This document shows, piece by piece, positions 8,271 to 17,088 of a stretch of 64,000 bases of DNA (position 1 is its first letter; each line of letters starts with the position of its first letter). The notes under the pieces are model-generated. The model searched no databases, had not been told where the DNA came from, and was given only the letters and a program-made list of their open reading frames with translations. Where the stretch lies: NCBI RefSeq assembly GCF_900109935.1, contig NZ_FOBV01000012.1:1-64000 (forward strand). The letters are read 5' to 3'. Position numbers and translations under genes: made by a program. The stretch is from Chryseobacterium taichungense (GTDB lineage: Bacteria > Bacteroidota > Bacteroidia > Flavobacteriales > Weeksellaceae).

Positions 8271-9131
8271 ATGAAAAAATTGATTATCCTGTTTGCATTG
8301 GCACTGACAAGCCAAATGAATGCGCAGACGGTTAATGAACCAAAAAATCATCCAAAAGAGTGGTCGCAGGCTTATGAGCCTTTCAGAATTGCCGGGAACC
8401 TGTACTATGTAGGGACTTATGATCTCGCTTCGTATCTCATTGTGACCAATAAAGGAAATATTCTCATCAATACAGGGCTTGCCGACTCGTTACCAATTAT
8501 TAAAAATAATATCAAAAAGCTTGGATTTAAATATCAGGATATTAAAATATTGTTGCTTACACAAGCGCATTATGATCATTTAGGTGCTATGGCTGAACTT
8601 AAAAAAGAAACCGGTGCTAAACTCTATGTCGATCAGGGAGATGCTGATGTTTTAAAGAGCGGAGGAAAATCAGATTATGAGATGGGGAAGTATGGCGTTA
8701 CCTTTAAGCCTGTAAATCCTGATTTTATTTTAAAAGATAAAGGTTTAGTAACACTTGGGACTACAAAGCTGATGATGCTTCATCATCCTGGGCATACAAA
8801 AGGATCATGCAGCTATATATTTGAAACAAAAGATGATAAGAGAAATTATAAGGTTTTAATAGCCAATATGCCGACAATTATTGTTGATAAGAAATTTTCT
8901 GAAGTCACAACGTATCCGACGATTGCAAAGGATTATGAATATACTTTAAATGCAATGAAAAAACTTGATTTTGACATCTGGGTAGCTTCACACGCCAGTC
9001 AGTTTGGCCTTCACGAAAAGCATAAGCCAAATGATCCGTACAATCCAAACGCTTTTATGAACAAAAAAGAATATCTGGATGAGTTGGATTCCCTTGAAAA
9101 AGATTATCTAGAGAAAAAATCTGACGAGTGA
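8271..9131 (+). CDS. GOB-like subclass B3 metallo-beta-lactamase
   Basis: A 286-residue secreted metallohydrolase with a signal peptide (cleavage probably after MNAQ, residue 19). The metal motif reads QAHYDH (Q98, H100, D102, H103) with H175 in HHPGHTKG and H241 in ASHASQFGLHEK. Gln in place of the first His, together with Met200 in IANMP where most B3 enzymes have Ser, are the two hallmarks of GOB enzymes of Elizabethkingia. Long stretches such as AYEPFRIAGNLYYVGTYDLA also agree with GOB as I remember it. It would hydrolyse beta-lactams in the periplasm, probably including carbapenems; actual activity is unknown. It is last in a co-directional cluster, with no mobility signs beside it, so it is probably intrinsic. 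Confidence 0.9.
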   Translation: MKKLIILFALALTSQMNAQTVNEPKNHPKEWSQAYEPFRIAGNLYYVGTYDLASYLIVTNKGNILINTGLADSLPIIKNNIKKLGFKYQDIKILLLTQAHYDHLGAMAELKKETGAKLYVDQGDADVLKSGGKSDYEMGKYGVTFKPVNPDFILKDKGLVTLGTTKLMMLHHPGHTKGSCSYIFETKDDKRNYKVLIANMPTIIVDKKFSEVTTYPTIAKDYEYTLNAMKKLDFDIWVASHASQFGLHEKHKPNDPYNPNAFMNKKEYLDELDSLEKDYLEKKSDE

Positions 9132-9134
9132 ATA

Positions 9135-9518
9135 TTAATGAGCGTACCCTGTAAAAAAGCTTATCGCCATAATGGCTAATACAATAGAAGAAATGACTAC
9201 ATATACGTAGTCTTTTTCTTTTAAATATCCTATCAGCGCAAAAATAATTCTCATTAGCGGCGTAAAGATCAAAAGTAGAATTCCAAGTTGGATAATTGCC
9301 ATTCCTTCACCTTTGCACAGTGAATTCCAGAAAAGGCCCCAGACTTTTTCTGAAGAACTTCCCATATCCAACGCTGTATACTTTTTAGGCATTTTAAAGC
9401 CTTCCGTGAAAAGCTTTACAAAACCTATCAGTGAAGTAATCACGGAAAGGATAACGCCCAGTCTCAATAAATTCCCCACAGAACGGTTCAGGTCTACATC
9501 CGTAAAATTCTTTTTCAT
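9135..9518 (-). CDS. DUF1634 domain-containing membrane protein
   Basis: A 127-residue protein with three predicted membrane helices (about residues 17-35, 73-93 and 104-122). DUF1634 proteins commonly lie beside TauE/SafE permeases, and here the start overlaps the permease stop by one base (TAATG arrangement), indicating coupled expression. It is probably an accessory subunit of the permease; direct evidence for that role is lacking. The gene converges with the beta-lactamase, with only three bases between the two stops. Confidence 0.82.
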   Translation of the reverse strand: MKKNFTDVDLNRSVGNLLRLGVILSVITSLIGFVKLFTEGFKMPKKYTALDMGSSSEKVWGLFWNSLCKGEGMAIIQLGILLLIFTPLMRIIFALIGYLKEKDYVYVVISSIVLAIMAISFFTGYAH

Positions 9519-10348
9519 TATCTGAAGCTTTTATTGATACCGTTATACATCATGTACACCGAAAGAATCGTGATGACTATCGCAAAAAATACTTTCAGTT
9601 TTTTTGTCTTTGAAACCATGAGTGTTTTTGATCCGATGAAGCTGCCTACTACAACGCCGATCAGTACAGGAGCTACGATTACCGGAACGATTTCACCTCT
9701 CTGGAAATAAATGAGCGCACTTGCAACAGCAGTTACACCAATCATAAAATTACTGGTGGTGGTTGAAACTTTAAAAGGTAGTTTCATCATATTATCCATT
9801 GCCAAAACTTTCAATGCTCCGGATCCGATTCCCAACAGTCCAGACATGGCACCAGCAAACATCATCATCAGAAATCCGGGAACGGTATTCCTTGCGGAAT
9901 AGTTTTTCAAAACGCCTTTATCAGGAAAGGTTCCGTAAAGTTTTAATTTTTCCTCCAGACTTCCTTTAATCACAGGTTCCTGATGATCAGGCTTCCCTTT
10001 TAAATTTAAAATAACCGTTAAAAGAAGAATACTTGCGAAAATAATTCCGATTGTATTCGGATTCAGCATTCCGGAAACCAAAGCACCGACGATTGCTCCT
10101 GCTGTCGTAGCGATCTCCAGAAACATTCCGATTCTCATATTGGTGAATCCTTCTTTTACAAAAGCAACTGCCGCGCCGGAAGAGGTTCCGATCACAGAAA
10201 TAAGAGAAGCGCCAATGGCGTAATGCATGGGAACGCCGAAACCCAGCGTTAATAAAGGAATAATGATAACTCCCCCTCCCAATCCGGTCAGTGAACCCAG
10301 AAGACCTGCCGAAATTGCTCCAAGGAAGAGAATAATGATTTCTGACAT
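9518..10348 (-). CDS. TauE/SafE family sulfite/anion exporter
   Basis: A 276-residue permease with about eight membrane helices arranged as two related halves. Each half begins with the family glycine pattern: SLTGLGGGVIIIPLL near residues 19-33 and GLLGIGSGALKV near 169-180. Members export sulfite, sulfonates or other small organic anions; the substrate here is not determinable. It is the first gene of a two-gene operon with the DUF1634 gene. A promoter with TTG (10381-10383) and TATATTTG (10353-10360) lies just upstream, the latter ending four bases before the ATG. Confidence 0.9.
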   Translation of the reverse strand: MSEIIILFLGAISAGLLGSLTGLGGGVIIIPLLTLGFGVPMHYAIGASLISVIGTSSGAAVAFVKEGFTNMRIGMFLEIATTAGAIVGALVSGMLNPNTIGIIFASILLLTVILNLKGKPDHQEPVIKGSLEEKLKLYGTFPDKGVLKNYSARNTVPGFLMMMFAGAMSGLLGIGSGALKVLAMDNMMKLPFKVSTTTSNFMIGVTAVASALIYFQRGEIVPVIVAPVLIGVVVGSFIGSKTLMVSKTKKLKVFFAIVITILSVYMMYNGINKSFR

Positions 10349-10352
10349 GCTA

Positions 10353-10383
10353 CAAATATAAAACTATTGCGTTAGTCTGCCAA
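10353..10383 (-). promoter_or_regulatory. Promoter of the TauE/SafE operon, nearly leaderless
   Basis: On the minus strand TTG is followed after 20 bases by TATATTTG, a perfect match to the Bacteroidota -7 consensus TAnnTTTG. The final G lies four bases before the ATG, so the transcript would start at or next to the start codon. Confidence 0.6.
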
Positions 10384-10408
10384 GCGTTTAAAAAAGATAA
10401 ATTTGACG

Positions 10409-10416
10409 TATTTTTG
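10409..10416 (+). promoter_or_regulatory. Putative -7 element of the DUF1543 gene
   Basis: TATTTTTG matches TAnnTTTG exactly and ends 16 bases before the chosen ATG at 10433. A TTTA at 10386-10389 is a weak candidate for the -33 box. Confidence 0.5.
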
Positions 10417-10432
10417 CATAAACAAAATTTTA

Positions 10433-10983
10433 ATGAAATTATTTTATATCATTCTGGGAGCCACACCGCCCGGCAGAAATATTGAGCAACACGACGTATT
10501 CTTTGGGATTGCAGAAAACCTGAAAGACCTTGTGGAAGATATGAAAGACTTTTGGAAGGAGGCAAAAGGAAAAATTCATATCGACTGTTATCAGGAAGTG
10601 AAATTTGTGGACGGCTATGAAGTGAAAATCGTCGAAAGAGGTAGCGAAACTTCTGAAGAACAGCTCTATTTCCTTAATCTCGGAGGTTATAAAAGAGGTT
10701 TTTTTGAAGAGTTTCATGAACAGCATCTGGTAGTTGCTAATTCTATGGGAGATGCTGTAAAAAAGCAAAGGCTACGGAATTTTATAAAACAATGGGCTTT
10801 AAAGGTGCTACCAGCCATATTGATGAAAAATTAGGCGTTGATATTGATGATATTTTTCCGGTAAAAGAAATCTTGCCTTCAGACATGAAAAAAAGATATG
10901 CCATATCACTTGTGAAATCAGAAGCAGAAAATCAGGAAAATTTTGTAAGTCTTGGTTATTTGAAAATTGACAAAATTCAATAA
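10433..10983 (+). pseudogene. DUF1543 domain-containing protein, frameshifted
   Basis: The first part encodes MKLFYIILGATPPGRNIEQHD, then KGKIHIDCYQEVKFVDGYE and LYFLNLGGYKRG, all typical of DUF1543. After AVKK the frame goes astray and stops at 10834. The family continuation TEFYKTMGFKGATSHIDEK is present one frame away and runs to 10983. Adding one A to the run of six at 10759-10764 restores a single protein of about 183 residues, ending LGYLKIDKI. The start at 10433 is preferred over an upstream TTG because it gives the conserved N-terminus and follows a good -7 element. Function of DUF1543 is unknown. Confidence 0.85.
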
Positions 10984-11102
10984 GTATTAAAAGTTTTGTT
11001 GATTAATGTAGAGCGTTTATATATTAAAAAATATGATTGATTTTGCATTTAAAAAAATAATCCGTTTAAGTTAAATTAAATCTAAATAGAAAATAAAAGT
11101 AA

Positions 11103-12215
11103 ATGAAAATAGGAATTTTAGGAGGCGGACAGTTAGGAAGAATGCTGATTCAGGAGGCGTTGAAGTACGACGATGAATTTTATACGCTGGATCCGGCTTC
11201 TGATGCACCATGTCACAATATTTCATATTTTACACAAGGCAGTTTCAATGATTATGAGACCGTTCTGAATTTTGGTAAAGATAAAGATGTCGTAACCATT
11301 GAGATTGAGCATGTAAACGCCGATGCATTGGCTGAGCTGGAAAAGCAGGGAGTAAAAGTGGTTCCTAATTCCAACATTATTAAAACCATTCAACAGAAAA
11401 TTCTTCAGAAGCAATTTTATAAAGCTCACGACATTCCAAGTCCTGAATTTGAAATAATGGATGGAAGTTCTGATGAAATCAAAATGCCGTTACCTTTTGT
11501 GCAAAAAATGAATACGGGAGGATATGACGGAAAAGGAGTTCAGGTCATCCGTACATCGGAAGACCTAAAAAGTCTCTGGATTGCAGATTCTGTAATCGAA
11601 AAACTTGTGGATATCGACAAAGAACTTTCTGTTATTGTTGCAAGAAACGAAAGTGGTGAAACCCAAACTTTCCCTGTAACGGAAATGGTAGCAGATCCAA
11701 AACTGAACCTGCTGGATTTTAATATCTGTCCGGTTTTATTGTCTGAAGATATCGAAGAACAGATTAATTCCATCACAGAAAAGTTCTTAAGCGCGATCCA
11801 GTCGCCGGGACTTTTTGCTATTGAATTATTTTTAGATAAAGAAGGAAAGGTCTGGGTTAATGAAACAGCACCGAGACTTCACAATTCAGGACACCAGAGC
11901 CAGGAAGGGAATGCCAATTCGCAGTTTGAGCAAATGTATCGTGTGGTTAAAAATTTACCTTTAGCCGATACGGATGCTATTATTTACAGCGGAATGCTGA
12001 ATCTCGTGGGTGCAGAAGGCTACTCTGGAAAAGTGGTGTATGAAGGGATGGAAGAGGTTTTAAAATTACCTGAAACATATGTTCACTTATACGGAAAAAC
12101 TGAAACCAAACCCGGAAGAAAAATGGGACATATTAATGTGCTGGCAGAATCCAGAGAAGAGCTGATGGAAAAGCTGGTCATGGTGAAAGGAATGGTAAGG
12201 GTGATCGCGGAATAA
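11103..12215 (+). CDS. purK: N5-carboxyaminoimidazole ribonucleotide synthase
   Basis: A 370-residue ATP-grasp enzyme that carboxylates aminoimidazole ribonucleotide using ATP and bicarbonate in purine synthesis. The N-terminus reads KIGILGGGQLGRML, the typical PurK opening. Within the ATP-grasp region are FVQKMNTGGYDGKGVQ (about residues 132-147), ELSVIVARN and the metal-binding stretch VNETAPRLHNSGH (about 251-263). Length is normal. Its partner purE lies 4.3 kb downstream on the same strand, separated by minus-strand transporter genes, so the two are not co-transcribed here. A hairpin follows the stop. Confidence 0.96.
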   Translation: MKIGILGGGQLGRMLIQEALKYDDEFYTLDPASDAPCHNISYFTQGSFNDYETVLNFGKDKDVVTIEIEHVNADALAELEKQGVKVVPNSNIIKTIQQKILQKQFYKAHDIPSPEFEIMDGSSDEIKMPLPFVQKMNTGGYDGKGVQVIRTSEDLKSLWIADSVIEKLVDIDKELSVIVARNESGETQTFPVTEMVADPKLNLLDFNICPVLLSEDIEEQINSITEKFLSAIQSPGLFAIELFLDKEGKVWVNETAPRLHNSGHQSQEGNANSQFEQMYRVVKNLPLADTDAIIYSGMLNLVGAEGYSGKVVYEGMEEVLKLPETYVHLYGKTETKPGRKMGHINVLAESREELMEKLVMVKGMVRVIAE

Positions 12216-12216
12216 T

Positions 12217-12251
12217 CATCCCTAACAGAGTTTCAAATTCTATTAGGGATG
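12217..12251. terminator. Hairpin between convergent purK and antiporter gene
   Basis: CATCCCTAA (12217-12225) pairs with TTAGGGATG (12243-12251). It lies in the 44-bp gap between two converging genes and could act in both directions; no long T run is present. Confidence 0.5.
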
Positions 12252-12259
12252 CCCGGCAT

Positions 12260-14383
12260 CTACTTAAATATCCGCTTAATTATATTTCCAATTTCCATAA
12301 AATCATCGTGATTTCCGACAGACCTTTTTTCAGAACTGTTTTCATCATATTCTGAATATGGAAAAATCAGGAGGTAATTTTTATCAGCCAGGCTTCTGTT
12401 GAGCAATTCAGGGATCAATCTCATTCTTGGAATATAAGAGTGCATACCACGTTTTGCCATGAAGAGGATGAGTGCTTCATCATCCTTTAATTGGGAAGCC
12501 GTTTCTTCACCATCTTTCCAGGTTTTCATGATGATAAATTCTGCTTCAATATTCGCTTTTTTAATAATTCTCTGAAGAATATCCAGAATATTTTCAGCCG
12601 CATAAAAAACCATAGTTGCCCCTGAATTTCTTGCGATATTCCATACCCTCAGGAGGGCGTGGAAGAATCCGGCTTCTTTATGTGCATTTTCCGGAATCAT
12701 TACCGCATATTTTTTTATCGTGGATAACGGTTGCGCAGCATGATACACTAATACATTGACATCGTCATTCTGAAGGTAGCCATTGTAAAGATTATACACA
12801 AAAGCAGGCGAAAAACCTTTATCATCTTCTAATCCTATGATGAGGTCGGTGATATTCTGTTCTTTAATTACGTTATTAATTCCGTTAACCACATCATTAT
12901 CATATCTTTTTAATGACTGCATTTTCACGTCTGCGGCGGCGGCAGTATCCGTGGCCAGATGGAGAAGTTTCTCAGCATTTTTTACAGAAGACTCATTTTT
13001 ATCTTCGTTAATGACATTTAAGGCAAACAAATCTTCTGTATTGGAGTGTGCTTTAATTAAAATTCCAAGATTCACCATTCTTTCAACGGTTGCTTCATAA
13101 TTTAAAGCTAAAAGAATATTTTCCTCTTCATGACTGTTCCCGGAAACGGTATCTTCGTTATCCTGTTCGGCAATATTCTGGGCGCTGGACATAGAGATAA
13201 AAGATGAAATCGTACAGGAAATAAGGATTAGTAATATACTTCCGTTAAGAACATGTTCATTTAATAAACGGATAGGTTCTCCTGTTTCAGTTTCGGAAAG
13301 AATGATGTTGTATCCCACCATTACAGATGCCAGTGTGGCGGCTGCCGAAGCTGAACTCAATCCGAAAATCAGTTTCCCTTCTTCTTTGGATAATCTGAAA
13401 GTTTTTTGTGTTGCAACAGCTGAAAGATATTTTCCGCCGATGGAAGCGACGAGCATTATTCCTGCGACTTCCAGGGTTTCCCAACTTTTAAAAAATACTT
13501 TAAAGTCAATCAGCATTCCTACACTGATCAGAAAGAAAGGAATGAAAATAGCATTTCCGACAAACTCGACACGATTCATTAAAGAAGAAGTGTGCGGAAT
13601 CAGTCTGTTTAAAGCCAATCCTGCAAAGAATGCGCCGATAATGGCTTCAACTCCCGCCAATTCAGCCAGTAAAGCAGCCAGATAAATCATGACCAGGACA
13701 AAAATATACTGTGAAATTTTATCATCTACCTTTTTGAAAAACCAGCGTCCGATCATTGGAAAAACCAATAGGACAATCAATCCGAAAACGATAAAAGAAA
13801 CTGAAAGTTTTACCCAAAATTCAGTTCCAACATCTCCCTGTGACATTCCAACAATGACAGCAAGGACCAAAAGTGCTAAAATATCCGTGATCATGGTGCC
13901 GCCAACCGTAATATTTACTGCAGGATTTTTTGCGATTCCCAGTTTGCTTACCAATGGATAGGCAATGAGCGTATGTGACGAGAATAAACTCGCGAAAAGT
14001 ATGGAAGTAAGTATTGAAAATCCCAGAATATAAAAAGCTCCCAAATAACCTAAAACAAAGGGAACCGTAAAGGTATAAATACCAAAAGTGAGACTTTTCC
14101 ATTTGTTCTTTTTAAAATCTCCCATATCGATTTCCAGTCCGGCAAGAAACATAATATAAAGAAGTCCGGTAGTTCCTGTAACAACAATGCTGCTGTCTCT
14201 GGCAAGTACGTTAAATCCATTCGGACCGATTACGGCTCCGGCAATAATAAGTCCTAATAAATGCGGGACTTTAATTTTGTTTAATAAAAGAGGCGCTGCA
14301 AGAATAATAATCAACACCAGCAGAAACTTCAGTACCGGATCTTCGATGGGAAAGCTCAGGTTGTGTATACTCAATAAGTTCAT
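12260..14383 (-). CDS. Cation:proton antiporter (CPA2 type) with cytosolic C-terminal domain
   Basis: About 707 residues from the chosen start. The first ~400 residues hold 11-13 membrane helices of a Kef/Nha-type exchanger, including LLGLIIAGAVIGPNG, a LAGLEIDMGDF segment and GLSSASAAATLASVM. The last ~270 residues are soluble and resemble tandem universal-stress-like domains rather than the usual TrkA-N domain. Exchange of Na+ or K+ for H+ across the inner membrane is expected; ion specificity is unknown. The start MNLLSIHNL at 14383 avoids overlapping the upstream gene and is preferred over a Met nine codons earlier. It follows the lipoprotein gene by seven bases, suggesting co-transcription. 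Confidence 0.88.
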   Translation of the reverse strand: MNLLSIHNLSFPIEDPVLKFLLVLIIILAAPLLLNKIKVPHLLGLIIAGAVIGPNGFNVLARDSSIVVTGTTGLLYIMFLAGLEIDMGDFKKNKWKSLTFGIYTFTVPFVLGYLGAFYILGFSILTSILFASLFSSHTLIAYPLVSKLGIAKNPAVNITVGGTMITDILALLVLAVIVGMSQGDVGTEFWVKLSVSFIVFGLIVLLVFPMIGRWFFKKVDDKISQYIFVLVMIYLAALLAELAGVEAIIGAFFAGLALNRLIPHTSSLMNRVEFVGNAIFIPFFLISVGMLIDFKVFFKSWETLEVAGIMLVASIGGKYLSAVATQKTFRLSKEEGKLIFGLSSASAAATLASVMVGYNIILSETETGEPIRLLNEHVLNGSILLILISCTISSFISMSSAQNIAEQDNEDTVSGNSHEEENILLALNYEATVERMVNLGILIKAHSNTEDLFALNVINEDKNESSVKNAEKLLHLATDTAAAADVKMQSLKRYDNDVVNGINNVIKEQNITDLIIGLEDDKGFSPAFVYNLYNGYLQNDDVNVLVYHAAQPLSTIKKYAVMIPENAHKEAGFFHALLRVWNIARNSGATMVFYAAENILDILQRIIKKANIEAEFIIMKTWKDGEETASQLKDDEALILFMAKRGMHSYIPRMRLIPELLNRSLADKNYLLIFPYSEYDENSSEKRSVGNHDDFMEIGNIIKRIFK

Positions 14384-14390
14384 AAGTGTT

Positions 14391-14957
14391 TTATTTGGTT
14401 GAACGTACAAGTTCTACAGAGAATTTTGCGAGACATTGATCTACAGCAATGGTCCTTGTTCCCCTGATTTTATTGGGAGAAATCTCATTCAGCAAAACAT
14501 TCATTTCTACCTGTTTTTTTGAGGTAGAATCGGTTTTATAGTTCAGTTTTACTTCATTATTTTCAAATTTCCCGGAATAGACCCTTACGAGATTATTGTT
14601 ATTGATAATTTTTGTGACAAGCTGTGTAGAATCACTATCGAATTCCCAAGTGTCAGTACGCTGGTCGCCCACGACATAATCACTACAGTTAGACTCGGTG
14701 CAGATCACTTTGCCCGTCCATGCACCCGCGACTTCTGCGGGCCAAACTACAATTTTTACAGAATCCTTTTTTTGTGAAAAAATACTGTCTCTCATTTTGA
14801 GAAGAGCCTGGTATTCAGATTCCTTTTGGGCAAATAATTTTTCCTTTTCAAGCAATTGTTTCTCTCTTATCATAAGATCTTTCTCCTTTTTGTTGTCATC
14901 GCAGGCAACGAAAAAAAATGAAATACAGATGAGAATAAATAGTGAATTTTTAAGCAT
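14391..14957 (-). CDS. Putative lipoprotein with coiled coil and C-terminal beta domain
   Basis: A 188-residue protein with a lipoprotein signal: hydrophobic segment then VACDD, so lipidation is expected at Cys19. Residues 25-60 are rich in K, E and Q and likely form a coiled coil. The remainder (AGAWTGKVICTESNC onward) looks like a small lipocalin-like beta domain with a few cysteines. I do not recognise a named family. It lies directly upstream of the antiporter gene on the same strand, and may be in its operon. Its promoter region borders a repeat-containing stretch. Confidence 0.75.
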   Translation of the reverse strand: MLKNSLFILICISFFFVACDDNKKEKDLMIREKQLLEKEKLFAQKESEYQALLKMRDSIFSQKKDSVKIVVWPAEVAGAWTGKVICTESNCSDYVVGDQRTDTWEFDSDSTQLVTKIINNNNLVRVYSGKFENNEVKLNYKTDSTSKKQVEMNVLLNEISPNKIRGTRTIAVDQCLAKFSVELVRSTK

Positions 14958-15235
14958 ATTGTAATTTTGGATTAAACAATATAATGAAAAATAAATAAAT
15001 TATGAAATTTAAACCTCCCAAATAGTCGATGTCTCTGTCGGTTAAAGCGATCAATCTTCTGCTTTTTGTTTCAGTACAGAATCTGCCAGATGAAAGTCAC
15101 GTATTATTTGATCTTCTTTCATAAGAGTACTATTTTTTTGTTTAAAAATATAATTAAATCTAATGTATATGGATTATTAAATAAATTCGTTTCCTTAAAA
15201 AAGGCTGTAAAGTGTTGTAAAATAACAAATTGTAC
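14958..15235. other. Intergenic stretch with possible decayed small frames
   Basis: No solid gene is visible. On the minus strand a 23-codon frame (15051-15122) encodes MKEDQIIRDFHLADSVLKQK and then stops. Another minus frame from about 15048 down to 14950 reads LTDRDIDYLGGLNFIIY with a membrane-like tail and no start. They may be remnants of one small membrane protein, but neither is supported well enough to call as a gene. Confidence 0.3.
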
Positions 15236-15424
15236 TTGATCGGCACTTCGGAGTGGTTGATTCTCTCTTCGGAGTGCTTGACTGGCTCTACGGAAGGGTT
15301 GATTGCCCTTACAAAACACTTGAATGCACTTACAAAGCGGTTGATGATCTCTACTGAATGCTTGAATATCGTTTCTAAACGGTTGAAGCAATCTTCAAAC
15401 TCCCTGAATGATCTAATGTACACC
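15236..15424. repeat. Array of nine degenerate 21-bp tandem repeats
   Basis: Nine contiguous units of exactly 21 bp, each opening with TTGA (the last with CTGA), begin at 15236, 15257, 15278, 15299, 15320, 15341, 15362, 15383 and 15404. A CTTAC/CTTCG-like block is centred in most units, while other positions vary freely. Because 21 is a multiple of three, several frames stay open on both strands and give heptad-repeat peptides. No start signal or family supports coding. The unit equals two DNA helical turns. Confidence 0.85.
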
Positions 15425-15480
15425 TTTACCGGTTTTTGAGTTAAGTACATTTGTGTTTGAGATTGTTATAAAAAATAAGG

Positions 15481-16386
15481 TTATTCAATTCTCTGTTTCT
15501 TGAACATTTCACGGTTATAGTTGATTACAAAAACGCCGAGAATAATGAGAAGAGCGGCGATAATAAATTTTGCTGAAATCTTCTCATCAAGAATCAGCCA
15601 GCTTAAAAATATGGAAATGATCGTATTTACGTAAGCCAGAATGGAGACCTGTACCGGCGAAACCTTTGTTAAAGCATAATGATAAGCAAAAAATGCAGCA
15701 ACAGAACCGAACAATGATAAATACAACATGGCTGAAACGCTTTTTAGCGACCAGTTTCCAAAATTATAGTCGTCAGTAAACAGAAAAGCAAAGATGATCT
15801 GGATAATCCCTGCAAAGGCAAACTGATAAAAAAGATTAAGGGAAATATTCCGGCTTTGGATGTTCATTTTTTTAGTGAAAATCGTACCGGAAGCCCATCC
15901 TAAAATTCCACAGAATAAAAGGAAAATTCCAAATCTGTATTGTGGATTAGCCAAATCGTGTATACCATCCCAAAAAATAAAAGTTATGCCTCCGAAGCAC
16001 ATCAACACACCGATGAGCGCTTTTAAGGTAAATTTCTGTAAACCCAATGCAACACTCCCCAGGAAGACAATAATGGGTGAGGTGGCACTAATCAAAGATG
16101 TGAGGCTGCTGGTGAGTGTTTCTTCCGCTACTGTGGTTAATCCGTTGGCAATAATCAGCATTAAGGATGAAAAAACAAGCTGATAGCCGAGGTTTTTCCA
16201 GCCGATCCAATAAAACTGACGTCTGTATAAAAGAATCATAAGCATAATGACAGAAGCCAGAAACTGACGGATCCCTGCTACAAACCATGCAGGAATAGTT
16301 TCTACCGCAATACGTATGGATAAAAATGTAGTTCCCCAGACAATCGCAACGGTCAGGACGGCAAGCGTTAATTTATAATCTTTCAA
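15481..16386 (-). CDS. EamA/DMT family transporter
   Basis: A 301-residue inner-membrane protein with about ten helices made of two EamA repeats. The first half contains AIVWGTTFLSIRIAVETIP near residues 14-32, and the second starts around residue 153 with GILGWASGTIFTKK. The C-terminus ends in a short basic tail. DMT exporters move amino acids, nucleotides or metabolites; the substrate is not predictable. The gene is single, divergent from purE, and follows the 21-bp array on its 3' side. Confidence 0.88.
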   Translation of the reverse strand: MKDYKLTLAVLTVAIVWGTTFLSIRIAVETIPAWFVAGIRQFLASVIMLMILLYRRQFYWIGWKNLGYQLVFSSLMLIIANGLTTVAEETLTSSLTSLISATSPIIVFLGSVALGLQKFTLKALIGVLMCFGGITFIFWDGIHDLANPQYRFGIFLLFCGILGWASGTIFTKKMNIQSRNISLNLFYQFAFAGIIQIIFAFLFTDDYNFGNWSLKSVSAMLYLSLFGSVAAFFAYHYALTKVSPVQVSILAYVNTIISIFLSWLILDEKISAKFIIAALLIILGVFVINYNREMFKKQRIE

Positions 16387-16475
16387 AATGGTGGTTTATT
16401 TATACAAAATATATATTACCAGCTGATCTTGGAGATCAGTTGATTTGATATTGGTGAGAACAACTTTTACGCCTT

Positions 16476-16507
16476 TTTGCATGAAGATGATTAATTTTTT
16501 ATCTTTG
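16476..16507 (+). promoter_or_regulatory. Promoter of purE
   Basis: TTTG (16476-16479), 20-base spacer, TATCTTTG (16500-16507): a full match to the Bacteroidota housekeeping consensus. The start codon lies 21 bases after the final G. Confidence 0.65.
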
Positions 16508-16528
16508 AGCATCTAATAATACAGAAGA

Positions 16529-17032
16529 ATGGTAGGAATTATTATGGGAAGTCAGAGTGACTTGCCGATTATGGAACTGGCGGCAAACTTTTTAAAATCT
16601 TTGGATATTCCGTACGAACTTACGGTGGTTTCTGCTCACAGAACGCCGGAACGGATGTTTGACTATGCAAAAACGGCTAAGGAGAGAGGTTTGAAAGTCA
16701 TAGTTGCCGGAGCGGGTGGAGCGGCTCATCTTCCGGGAATGGTGGCAAGCTGTACAACACTTCCAGTAATAGGGGTTCCTATTTTGTCAAGCAATTCTAT
16801 CGACGGGTGGGATTCTGTTTTATCTATTCTTCAGATGCCGGGAGGAATTCCTGTCGCTACAGTTGCTTTAAATGGTGCCTTGAACGCTGGAATTTTAGCA
16901 GCAAAGATTATTGGCAGTTCAGATGAATTGGTAGCGGAAAATCTTCAGAAATATCAGGATTCTCTGAAAGATAAGGTATTGGGAACAGTAGATGACATTA
17001 AAGCTCAGCATCCTAATCATTTTGATCAGTAA
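16529..17032 (+). CDS. purE: N5-carboxyaminoimidazole ribonucleotide mutase
   Basis: A 167-residue class I PurE, which moves the carboxyl group from N5 to C4 of CAIR in purine synthesis, using the product of PurK. Recognisable segments are GIIMGSQSDLPIM at residues 3-15, VSAHRTPERM near 39-48 (with the catalytic His) and AGAGGAAHLPGMVAS near 61-75. The length and the C-terminal helix are normal. It has its own promoter and a strong hairpin downstream, so it is a single-gene unit. Confidence 0.96.
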   Translation: MVGIIMGSQSDLPIMELAANFLKSLDIPYELTVVSAHRTPERMFDYAKTAKERGLKVIVAGAGGAAHLPGMVASCTTLPVIGVPILSSNSIDGWDSVLSILQMPGGIPVATVALNGALNAGILAAKIIGSSDELVAENLQKYQDSLKDKVLGTVDDIKAQHPNHFDQ

Positions 17033-17052
17033 TCTCAATTAATTTATAAAGC

Positions 17053-17079
17053 CGCGGCTCACGATTTTCGTGAGCCGCG
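17053..17079. terminator. Strong hairpin downstream of purE
   Basis: A perfect 12-bp stem, CGCGGCTCACGA (17053-17064) with TCGTGAGCCGCG (17068-17079), loop TTT. A near-identical hairpin lies after the BspA-like gene at 20221-20245, and the bases after it (ATGTTTTATT) also match, so this hairpin probably belonged to a minus-strand BspA-type gene and now serves both directions. Confidence 0.75.
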
Positions 17080-17088
17080 TATGTTTTA

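Noticed and set aside
8271..9131. Gln in the metal site as a sign of an inactive lactamase
   Set aside because: GOB enzymes naturally have Gln at this place and are active.
15236..15424. The 21-bp array as a CRISPR
   Set aside because: Units are contiguous with no spacers, identity between units is low, and no cas gene is near.
15160..15450. Open frames on both strands through the 21-bp array as genes
   Set aside because: They stay open because the unit length is a multiple of three; no family, no start signal, and several frames are open at once.
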